Assembly (NCBI RefSeq): GCF_013410355.1
Contig: NZ_JACCFI010000001.1
Location: 1,240,001 to 1,304,000, forward strand
Length of the DNA: 64,000 nucleotides
Direction: 5' to 3'
Origin: Agromyces hippuratus
Lineage (GTDB): Bacteria; Actinomycetota; Actinomycetes; Actinomycetales; Microbacteriaceae
The position numbers were made by a program, and so were the translations under genes. Position 1 is the first letter of the stretch; every line of letters starts with the position of its first letter. Positions 7,748-15,613 of the stretch are shown here, piece after piece. The notes under the pieces were generated by a model, which was not told the origin of the DNA, ran no database searches, and saw nothing but the letters and a program-made list of their open reading frames with translations.

Positions 7748-9556
7748 TCAGTCCTCCTCGCTGAATGCCGGCGAGTGATCGCGGGCGTACTGGATGTAGC
7801 TGTTCGAGACGCCCTGCGGCACCATCGGCCACACCATCGCGTCGGCCGAGACGACGAAGTCGATCACCACGGGGCGGTCGTTCGTCTCGAGCGCCAGCTT
7901 GATGGCGTCGTCGATCTCCTCCTCTTTCGTGACCCGGATGCCGAGTGCACCGTATGCCTCGGCGAGTGCCACGAAGTCGGGGATGCGCACGCTGTCGTGG
8001 CCCGTGTTCAGATCGGTGTTCGAGTACCGGCCGTCGTAGAACAGGGTCTGCCACTGGCGCACCATGCCGAGCGAGGAGTTGTTGATGATCGCGACCTTGA
8101 TCGGGATCTTGTTCAGCGTGCAGGTCGCGAGCTCCTGATTGGTCATCTGGAAGCATCCGTCGCCGTCGATCGCCCAGACCACGCGGTCGGGTTCGGCGAC
8201 CTTCGCGCCCATCGCGGCCGGAACCGCGTAGCCCATCGTGCCGGCGCCGCCCGAGTTCAGCCAGGAGTTGGGGCGCTCGTACTTGATGAACTGCGCCGCC
8301 CACATCTGGTGCTGGCCGACGCCCGCGGCGTAGACCGCCTCGGGCCCCGTGAGCTCGCCGATGCGCTGGATGACCTGCTGCGGTGCGAGCAGTCCGTCGG
8401 ACGGCGTCGAGAACCCGAGCGGGAACTCGGCGCGGAGGCCGTCGAGCGTCGCCCACCATTCGTCGAGGTCGGGCGTGCCCGAAGCCCCGGCGATCGCGTC
8501 GCGGTAGGCGGCCTCGAGGTCGACGAGCACGTCTTTCGCGTCGCCGACGATCGGCACGTCGGCGACGCGGATCTTGGAGATCTCGGCCGGGTCGATGTCG
8601 ACGTGCACGACCTTGGCGTTCGGCGCGAAGAGCGCCGCCTTGCCGGTCACGCGGTCGTCGAAGCGGGCGCCGAGAGCGATGAGGAGGTCGGCCTCCTGCA
8701 GCGCGATCACGGCGGGGACCGTGCCGTGCATGCCCGGCATTCCGAGGTGCTGCTGGTGCGAGTCGGGGAAGGCGCCACGCGCCATGAGCGTCGTCACCAC
8801 GGGGGCGTTCGTCGTCTCGGCGAGCGCGAGCAGTTCCTGGGACGCGCCCGAGCGGATGACTCCGCCGCCGACGTACAGCACCGGGCGCTTCGCCTCTGCG
8901 AGCAGCTGCGCCGCCGCGGCGACCTGCTTGCCGTGGGCCTTCGTGATCGGCCGGTAGCCCGGCAGGTCGAGCTTCGGCGGCCAGCGGAAGACGGCCTTGG
9001 CCTGCTGCGCGTCCTTCGTGATGTCGACGAGCACGGGGCCGGGCCGGCCGGTCGTGGCGATGTGGTACGCCGCCGCGATGGTCGCCGGGATCTCCGCGGC
9101 ATCCTTCACCAGGAAGGAGTGCTTCGTGATCGGCATCGTGATGCCGACGATGTCGGCCTCCTGGAATGCGTCGGTGCCCATGAGGTTCGAGAACACCTGT
9201 CCGGTGATCGCGAGCATCGGCACCGAGTCCATGTGGGCGTCGGCGATGGCCGTGACGAGGTTCGTCGCGCCGGGGCCCGACGTCGCGATGGCGACACCGA
9301 CCTTGCCCGACGACGAGGCGTAGCCCTCGGCAGCGTGACCGGCGCCCTGCTCGTGCCGCACGAGGATGTGGCGGAGCTTCTTGCTGTCGAGCAGCGGGTC
9401 GTAGACGGGGAGGATCGCGCCGCCGGGAAGGCCGAACACGTCGGTGATGCCGAGCATCTCGAGTGCGCGGACGACCGCCTCGGCGCCCGTGAGTTCCACG
9501 GGAGCGCCCGAGGGCACTGGGGCGGGCGATGGCACGGGATTGGATTCCGTGGTCAT
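7748..9556 (-). CDS. ilvB: Acetolactate synthase large (catalytic) subunit
   Basis: About 602 residues from ATG 9556 (MTTESNPVPS), chosen because AGGA lies 7 bases upstream; an in-frame start at 9598 also exists. The ThDP-enzyme order is visible: N-terminal PYR domain with the catalytic-Glu segment (VRHEQGAGHAAEGYA), central FAD-binding domain, and C-terminal PP domain with the GDGCFQMTNQELAT cofactor motif. It joins two pyruvates, or pyruvate and 2-ketobutyrate, in the first committed step of branched-chain amino acid synthesis. It lies 43 bases after ilvD and is coupled to ilvN. Confidence 0.96.
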   Translation of the reverse strand: MTTESNPVPSPAPVPSGAPVELTGAEAVVRALEMLGITDVFGLPGGAILPVYDPLLDSKKLRHILVRHEQGAGHAAEGYASSSGKVGVAIATSGPGATNLVTAIADAHMDSVPMLAITGQVFSNLMGTDAFQEADIVGITMPITKHSFLVKDAAEIPATIAAAYHIATTGRPGPVLVDITKDAQQAKAVFRWPPKLDLPGYRPITKAHGKQVAAAAQLLAEAKRPVLYVGGGVIRSGASQELLALAETTNAPVVTTLMARGAFPDSHQQHLGMPGMHGTVPAVIALQEADLLIALGARFDDRVTGKAALFAPNAKVVHVDIDPAEISKIRVADVPIVGDAKDVLVDLEAAYRDAIAGASGTPDLDEWWATLDGLRAEFPLGFSTPSDGLLAPQQVIQRIGELTGPEAVYAAGVGQHQMWAAQFIKYERPNSWLNSGGAGTMGYAVPAAMGAKVAEPDRVVWAIDGDGCFQMTNQELATCTLNKIPIKVAIINNSSLGMVRQWQTLFYDGRYSNTDLNTGHDSVRIPDFVALAEAYGALGIRVTKEEEIDDAIKLALETNDRPVVIDFVVSADAMVWPMVPQGVSNSYIQYARDHSPAFSEED

Positions 9557-9598
9557 TCGATTCCTGTTCTGGTGGACGGTGTGCGGGAAGCGCTGCAC

Positions 9599-11293
9599 TC
9601 AGCCCGTCGTGGCGCCTTCTGCGGCGGAACGCACGAGCTTCGAGTACTTCGCGAGGACGCCACGGGTATAGCGCGGGGGAAGCGGAGCCCAGCCTTCACG
9701 GCGGGCAGCCAGCTCGGCATCGTCGACCAGTAGGTCGATGGAACGAGCTGCGATATCGACCCGTATGAGATCACCATCGCGCACGAAGGCGATGGGACCT
9801 GCGTCCACCGCTTCGGGTGCCAGATGGCCGATGCAGAGGCCGGTTGTGCCGCCTGAGAATCGACCGTCCGTCAAGAGTAGTACATCTTTTCCGAGACCGG
9901 CGCCCTTGATGGCTGCGGTGATGGCGAGCATCTCGCGCATGCCGGGCCCGCCCTTGGGGCCCTCGTAGCGGATGACGACCACGTCGCCGGCCTTGATCTC
10001 GCCCGCCGTGAGCGCGTCCATGGCAGCCCGCTCGCGCTCGAACACGCGCGCGGGGCCCTCGAAGGTGGCGGCGTCGAAGCCCGCCGTCTTCACGACCGCA
10101 CCCTCGGGAGCGAGCGAACCGTGCAGGATCGTGAGCCCGCCGGTCTCGTGGATCGGGTTGTCGAGCGTGCGGAGCACCTCGCCGTCGAGCGGCGGGAGGT
10201 TCAGCTCCTCGAGGTTCTCGGCCATGGTCTTGCCGGTGACGGTGAGCACGTCGCCATGCAGGAGGCCGGCGTCGAGCAGCGCCTTCATGAGCACGGGAAC
10301 CCCGCCGCGACGGTCGACGTCGTTCATGACGTACTTGCCGAACGGCTTCAGGTCGCCGATGTGCGGCACCTTCGCGCCGATGCGGTTGAAGTCGTCGAGG
10401 GTGAGGTCGACCTCGGCCTCACGGGCGATCGCGAGCAGGTGCAGCACGATGTTGGTCGAGCCGCCGAGCGCCATGCCGACCGCGATGGCGTTCTCGAACG
10501 CCTTCTTGGTGAGAATCTGACGTGCGGTGATGCCGTGCTCGAGCAGGTTGACGACCGCTTCGCCCGAGCGGTGCGCGTAGTAGTCGCGGCGACGGTCGGC
10601 GGATGCCGGCGACGCCGAACCCGGCAGCGAGAGGCCGAGCGCCTCGGCGACCGAGGCCATGGTGTTGGCGGTGTACATGCCGCCGCAGGCACCTTCACCG
10701 GGCGCGAACGCGCACTCGATGCGGTGCGCGTCTTCGGCGCTCATGGTGCCGGCCTTGACCGCACCCACCGCCTCGAACGAGTCGATGATCGTGATGTCCT
10801 TCTCGGTGCCGTCGGACAGGCGCACCCAGCCCGGCGCGATCGAGCCGGCGTAGAGGAAGACCGAGGCGAGGTCGAGGCGGGCGGCCGCCATGAGCATGCC
10901 GGGGATGGACTTGTCGCAGCCGGCGAGCAGCACCGAGCCGTCGAGTCGCTCGGCCTGCATGACGACCTCGACCGAGTCGGCGATGACCTCGCGCGAGACG
11001 AGCGAGAAGTGCATGCCCTCGTGGCCCATCGAGATGCCGTCGGAGACGGAGACGGTGCCGAACTGCAGCGGGTAGCCGCCGCCGCCGTGCACACCCTCCT
11101 TGGCGGCCTGCGCGAGGCGGGCGAGCGAGAGGTTGCAGGGGGTGATCTCGTTCCACGAGGACGCGATGCCGATCTGCGGCTTATCCCAGTCGGCATCACC
11201 CATTCCGACGGCTCGGAGCATGCCCCGGCTGGTCATGGCTTCGATACCGTCGGTGACGGTGCGGCTACGAGGTTTGGGATCGAACTCCGACAT
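9599..11293 (-). CDS. ilvD: Dihydroxy-acid dehydratase
   Basis: 564 residues starting MSEFDPKPRSRTVTDGIEAMTSRG. Iron-sulphur ligand segments characteristic of IlvD are visible (PCNLSLARLAQ, LLAGCDKSIPGMLMA, GEGACGGMYTANTM), as is the C-terminal GRFSGGTTGLCIGH block. It dehydrates dihydroxy acids to 2-keto acids in valine and isoleucine synthesis. The gene begins 9 bases after the otsAB stop and precedes ilvB, so one transcript may carry trehalose and branched-chain genes. Confidence 0.97.
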   Translation of the reverse strand: MSEFDPKPRSRTVTDGIEAMTSRGMLRAVGMGDADWDKPQIGIASSWNEITPCNLSLARLAQAAKEGVHGGGGYPLQFGTVSVSDGISMGHEGMHFSLVSREVIADSVEVVMQAERLDGSVLLAGCDKSIPGMLMAAARLDLASVFLYAGSIAPGWVRLSDGTEKDITIIDSFEAVGAVKAGTMSAEDAHRIECAFAPGEGACGGMYTANTMASVAEALGLSLPGSASPASADRRRDYYAHRSGEAVVNLLEHGITARQILTKKAFENAIAVGMALGGSTNIVLHLLAIAREAEVDLTLDDFNRIGAKVPHIGDLKPFGKYVMNDVDRRGGVPVLMKALLDAGLLHGDVLTVTGKTMAENLEELNLPPLDGEVLRTLDNPIHETGGLTILHGSLAPEGAVVKTAGFDAATFEGPARVFERERAAMDALTAGEIKAGDVVVIRYEGPKGGPGMREMLAITAAIKGAGLGKDVLLLTDGRFSGGTTGLCIGHLAPEAVDAGPIAFVRDGDLIRVDIAARSIDLLVDDAELAARREGWAPLPPRYTRGVLAKYSKLVRSAAEGATTG

Positions 11294-11302
11294 GCAACGA
11301 GT

Positions 11303-13549
11303 CTATGGCCAGCGCGAGGGGCCCCCGTGCGTCGCTTCACGTGCATCCGCGAGGCGTTCGAGCAGGTCGGCGACATCTTCGGGACTGCGCACGCGGTGGG
11401 CCGCGAGCGACCGGCCCTGACCGACCTTCACCCCCAGATCCTCCGACTCGAGGGCGGCGAACGCGTCTTCGTCGGTGACGTCGTCGCCGACGTAGATGAC
11501 GGCGCTGGCGCCCGCATGCTGGCGGAGCCGCGTGAGTGCTTCCCCCTTGTCGCTCGGGCGCACCGCGAACTCGATCACGCCCTTGCCGCCGCGCACGGTG
11601 AGCTCGGGGATCTCGGCCTCGACGCGCGCCCTGGCGACCCGCTGCAGGTCGCTCGCGGCGTCGGGTGCGACCTTGCGCGTGTGCAGCGCGAGCCCTGCAG
11701 GCTTCCACTCGACCCATGCGCCGTCGACGCTCGCGGCGACCTCGTCGAGCACGCTGGTGAGGTGCTCGAGCGCCGCGAGTTCGCCGTCGCGGAGGTCGAT
11801 CGTGACGCCGCCGCCGTCGAGCTGCAGCTCCACCCCGTGCGAGCCGCTCATGAGCGTTCCCGCCGGTGGGTCGGCGACCTCCTTCAGGCTCTCGAGCGAT
11901 CGCCCGGAGACGATCGCGACGCGGGTGTCGTCGCTCGCGGCGAGGCGTTCGATCGCAGCACGGGCGCGATTCGTGGCGCGCGCGTCCTCCGGCCGGTCGA
12001 CGAGGGGTGCGAGCGTGCCGTCGAAATCGAGGGCGACGAGCAGCCGGTCGGTGTCGGCCAGGCGCGAGATCGCGGCATCCAGCCCGTCGGGAACGCCCGA
12101 CGCGATGATGCCTGCGCCGGTGAGGGTCTTCAGGAACGTCGACGACCACTTCGCGACGTCGTTCTCGCGCACGCGCTTGCGGAGCGCCCGCATGCGTCGT
12201 GCGCGCTCCTTGCGAGGCATCTGCGCGGCCTCGACCATCGCGTCCTTCAGGCCCTCGATGTCGTGCGGGTTCACGAGGATCGCCTGGCGGAGTTCGTCGG
12301 ATGCCCCGGTGAACTCACTGAGCACGAGCACGCCGTCGTCGTCGAAGCTGCAGGCCACGAACTCCTTCGCGACGAGGTTCATGCCGTCGCGGAGGGCCGT
12401 CACGAGCATGACGTCGGCAGCGAGGTAGAGGGCCACCATCTCCTCACGCGGGTAGCCGTGGTGGAGGTACGCGATGGCCTGGTGGCCGAGGGTCGAGTAG
12501 TCGCCGTTCAGCCGCCCGACCATGAGCTCGATCTCGTCGCGGAGCTGGCGGTACGTCTCGACGCGCTCGCGCGACGGGCTCGCGACCTGCACGAGGGTGA
12601 CGTCCTCGACCGAGAGCCGGCCGTCGCGCAGCAGCTCGCCGAAGGCCTTCAGCCGGTGCCGGATGCCCTTCGTGTAGTCGAGCCGGTCGACGCCGAGCAT
12701 GATCGTCTGGGGGTTGCCGAGGCTCTCCCGGATCTCGTGGGCGCGGGCCTGGACATCGGGTCGCCGGGCGAGCTCCTCGAACCCGGCGGAGTCGATCGAG
12801 ATCGGGAACTGGCGGGCGACGACGTGCCGCACCTCGCCGTCGGGGCCGGGCACGTCGAGGACGCTGCCGCGCGTCGCGTAGCCGAAGAGCCGGCGCACCG
12901 CGCGCGTGAAGTTGCCGGCATCGGCGGCGCGCTGGAACCCGATGACGTCGGCGCCGAGCAGTCCGTCGAGCACCTGTCGCCGCCACGGCAGCTGCGAGTA
13001 GATGCCGTATGCCGGGAACGGGATGTGATTGAAGAAGCCGATCACGAGGTCGGGGCGCTTCTCGCGGAGCATGCGCGGCACGAGCTGCAGCTGATAGTCC
13101 TGCACCCACACGACGGCGCCGGGCGATGCCGCGCGCGCGGCCGCCTCCGCGAAGCGGCGGTTCACGCGAACGTAGGCGTCCCACCACTCCCGGTGGAAGG
13201 AGGGCGGTGCGATGACGTCGTGGTAGAGCGGCCAGAGGGTGTCGTTGGAGAACCCCTCGTAGTACTCCTCGAGCTCCGACTCCGAGAGCGGCACCGGGAT
13301 GATGTTGATGCCGTCGTACTCGAACGGGTCGAACTCGCGATCGGCGACGCCGGCCCAGCCGACCCACGCGCCGTCGGCGGCGCGCATGACGGGTTCGAGC
13401 GCGGTGACCAGCCCGCCGGGCGAGCTCTTCCACGTGGTCTCCCCATCGGGGCCGCGCAGGTAGTCGACGGGCAATCGGTTCGAGACCACGATCATGTCGT
13501 AGGCGGCGTCGACGTAGAGCTCGTCGCGTGATGATTCAGGGGCGTTCAT
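11303..13549 (-). CDS. otsAB: Bifunctional trehalose-6-phosphate synthase/phosphatase
   Basis: 748 residues with two fused domains. Residues ~15-480 are a GT20 trehalose-6-phosphate synthase (VVSNRLPVDY, WVQDYQLQLVPRMLRE, GVDRLDYTKGI, LRDGMNLVAKEFVA), which uses a nucleotide-glucose donor and glucose-6-phosphate. Residues ~500-748 are a HAD phosphatase with the catalytic LDFDGTLAPL motif and GDDVTDEDAF. A single chain therefore makes and dephosphorylates trehalose-6-phosphate, giving the stress protectant trehalose. In many actinobacteria these are separate otsA and otsB genes. GAGGAGGG precedes the start. ilvD follows after 9 bases. Confidence 0.94.
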   Translation of the reverse strand: MNAPESSRDELYVDAAYDMIVVSNRLPVDYLRGPDGETTWKSSPGGLVTALEPVMRAADGAWVGWAGVADREFDPFEYDGINIIPVPLSESELEEYYEGFSNDTLWPLYHDVIAPPSFHREWWDAYVRVNRRFAEAAARAASPGAVVWVQDYQLQLVPRMLREKRPDLVIGFFNHIPFPAYGIYSQLPWRRQVLDGLLGADVIGFQRAADAGNFTRAVRRLFGYATRGSVLDVPGPDGEVRHVVARQFPISIDSAGFEELARRPDVQARAHEIRESLGNPQTIMLGVDRLDYTKGIRHRLKAFGELLRDGRLSVEDVTLVQVASPSRERVETYRQLRDEIELMVGRLNGDYSTLGHQAIAYLHHGYPREEMVALYLAADVMLVTALRDGMNLVAKEFVACSFDDDGVLVLSEFTGASDELRQAILVNPHDIEGLKDAMVEAAQMPRKERARRMRALRKRVRENDVAKWSSTFLKTLTGAGIIASGVPDGLDAAISRLADTDRLLVALDFDGTLAPLVDRPEDARATNRARAAIERLAASDDTRVAIVSGRSLESLKEVADPPAGTLMSGSHGVELQLDGGGVTIDLRDGELAALEHLTSVLDEVAASVDGAWVEWKPAGLALHTRKVAPDAASDLQRVARARVEAEIPELTVRGGKGVIEFAVRPSDKGEALTRLRQHAGASAVIYVGDDVTDEDAFAALESEDLGVKVGQGRSLAAHRVRSPEDVADLLERLADAREATHGGPSRWP

Positions 13550-13591
13550 AGAGCGGATGTCCCTCCTCGCGCTCTGCTCAGGCTAACAGTC

Positions 13592-13639
13592 GTGCGGCGG
13601 CGCGGGATCCGACCGGATCTGCCGGTTCCCGCGCCGCAC
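13592..13639 (-). terminator. Hairpin terminator after the YhgE/Pip gene
   Basis: Arms gtgcggcggcgcggga and tcccgcgccgcac pair with a small bulge around a 19-base loop. It lies just past the 3' end of the exporter unit and upstream of otsAB, separating the two minus-strand transcripts. Confidence 0.55.
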
Positions 13640-13654
13640 GGCGGCGGAGGCGGC

Positions 13655-15613
13655 TCAGCCGAGGGCGGCCGCCGCGAACCCGATCGAGCGGATGCCGCGG
13701 CGCCGGCTGACGACGAGCGTCGTGCCGAGCACGCCCACGAGACCGAAGACGACGAGCACGCCCGCCGCCATCGCGACCGATCCGCCGGCGGCGCCCGAGA
13801 CGATGAACTGCATGCCCTGCACCGCCCAGGTGAGCGGCAGGAACGGGCTGATCGCCTGGTACGGGCCGCTCAGCACCTCGACGGGGTACAGCCCGCCGGA
13901 GGCGGTGAGCTGCAGCGCGACGAGCACGAGCGAGACGAGCAGCCCCGCCCGGCCGAGCCAGACGGTGAGGAAGGCGTGCAGCGAGGTGAACACGAGCGCG
14001 AGCAGTGCCGCGAACGCGAGCGTCTGCGGCAGCAGGCTCCAACTGACGTCCATGGTGCCGTGCAGGAGCAGCACGACCGCGACCGCCTGCGCGAGGGCGA
14101 TGAGCCCTGCCCGCGCGAGCGTGCGCCAGACGAGCCCGCCGGTCGAGGCGGTCGAGCGCAGCGCCTCGCGACCGAAGGGCCGGAACACGAGGAAGAGCGC
14201 CAGCGCGCCGAGCCACAGGCCGACCGGCACGAAGAGCATGCCGATGACGTCGCCCACGCCCGCGATCTCGTGGTCGCGGGTCGCGTCGACCGTGACCGGT
14301 TCGGCGATGACGTCGGCCGTCTTCGAGGCGTCGATGTCGGTGAGCGCGGTCGCGCTCTCTGCGCCGGACGTCAGTCCCGAGGCAAGGGTGTCGGCGCCGC
14401 CGGCGAGCTTCGTGGCGCCGCTCGCGGCATCCGCTGCACCGCCCTGGAGCGCGCCGAGTCCGCCGGCGAGTTCGTCGAGACCCGTGGCGAGGCTGTTCGC
14501 GCCGTCAGCGAGCTCGCTCCCGCCGCTCCGGATCGCTCCCGACCCGTCTGCGAGCTGCTGGGCGCCTGCTGCCGCGTCGGAGATGCCGGTCTCGAGCGCG
14601 GGCAGACCTGCCGCACCCTGCGCGAGGGGCGCCCCTTGTCCAGCGACAGCGCTGAGCGTCCCGCTGACCGTTGCTAGCTCGGTGTACAGCCCCGGTACCG
14701 CTGCAGGATCCTGATTCGCGAGGATTCGAGCAGTGACGTCGGCCAGCTGCGCGCTGTAGCCGTCGACGGCGGACGTATAGCCGCCGACTCCGGTGCCGAG
14801 CGCACCGAGCCCGGCTGTCTCCGCCGCCATCTTGCCCAGGCCGGCGTTCAGCCCGTCGACGCCCTGACTGTAGGCGTCGACGCCCTGCGTGTACTGCGTG
14901 ACCCCCGCCGCGTACTGGTGCGCGCCGCTCGCGGCATCCGCTGCACCGGTTGCCGCAGAGGCGACCCCGTTCGAGAGCGTGCCGAGGCCGCCCGCGAGGG
15001 AGCCGGCACCGCTCGAGAGCTGCGTCGCGCCATCGGCGGCGTCGCCGAGCGAGCCGCCCATCGTCGCGAGGTTCGTGTAGAGACCCTCGAGGTACTGCGC
15101 GGTCAGCTCGCGGCCGAAGGTCGCCGACATCGCGTCGCCGACCGACTGCGCGACGGAGCCGGCGAGGTAGCCGTGGGCGTCGTCGGTGCGGATGTCGAGG
15201 TTCGCCTGCGTGGGGCTGGCGCCCGAGAGCGAGGTCACCGACTCCGAGAAGTCGGAGGGGATGGTGAGCACCGCGTAGGCATCGCCCGAGGCGAGCAGGT
15301 CGGCCGCCTCCTCGTCGTTCGAGATCGTCCACTGGAACCCCGAGGTCTCGGGGTCGGTCAGCTCGGTCACGAGCAGGCGGCCGGCGAGCACGGGCTGTTC
15401 GGTGCCGTCGGGCAGCGTCATCGTGACCATCTCGTCGTTGTTCACGACGACGGCCGGGATCTGCTCGAGGTTGTCGCCGCCGCTGCCGACGGCGCCCGAG
15501 ACGAGGCCGGCGACGGCGAGCGGCACGGCGACGACCGCGGCGACCAGCACGCCGAAGCGCACGCGTCGCTGCGCGGGGGTCGAGCCGAAGAGTCGGGAGA
15601 GTCGGGTGCTCAT
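13655..15613 (-). CDS. YhgE/Pip-domain membrane protein (ABC-2-type exporter component)
   Basis: 652 residues. One N-terminal helix (about 20-45) is followed by a large extracellular region and five or six C-terminal helices (from about residue 455), the layout of YhgE/Pip proteins. The extracellular part is extremely Ala/Gly rich and built of short repeats such as GAxxLAxG and ASGAxxLA, likely forming a long coiled-coil or helical stalk. Related proteins act in type VII-linked secretion or lipid/drug export; the substrate here is unknown. Its ATG overlaps the MMPL stop (ATGA), so the two are translationally coupled and probably work together. Confidence 0.85.
   Translation of the reverse strand: MSTRLSRLFGSTPAQRRVRFGVLVAAVVAVPLAVAGLVSGAVGSGGDNLEQIPAVVVNNDEMVTMTLPDGTEQPVLAGRLLVTELTDPETSGFQWTISNDEEAADLLASGDAYAVLTIPSDFSESVTSLSGASPTQANLDIRTDDAHGYLAGSVAQSVGDAMSATFGRELTAQYLEGLYTNLATMGGSLGDAADGATQLSSGAGSLAGGLGTLSNGVASAATGAADAASGAHQYAAGVTQYTQGVDAYSQGVDGLNAGLGKMAAETAGLGALGTGVGGYTSAVDGYSAQLADVTARILANQDPAAVPGLYTELATVSGTLSAVAGQGAPLAQGAAGLPALETGISDAAAGAQQLADGSGAIRSGGSELADGANSLATGLDELAGGLGALQGGAADAASGATKLAGGADTLASGLTSGAESATALTDIDASKTADVIAEPVTVDATRDHEIAGVGDVIGMLFVPVGLWLGALALFLVFRPFGREALRSTASTGGLVWRTLARAGLIALAQAVAVVLLLHGTMDVSWSLLPQTLAFAALLALVFTSLHAFLTVWLGRAGLLVSLVLVALQLTASGGLYPVEVLSGPYQAISPFLPLTWAVQGMQFIVSGAAGGSVAMAAGVLVVFGLVGVLGTTLVVSRRRGIRSIGFAAAALG

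Noticed and set aside
10121..13531. A 1136-codon open frame opposite ilvD and otsAB
   Set aside because: High-GC antisense shadow: runs of Arg/Asp/Glu/Val with no motif, while the other strand encodes two complete known enzymes.
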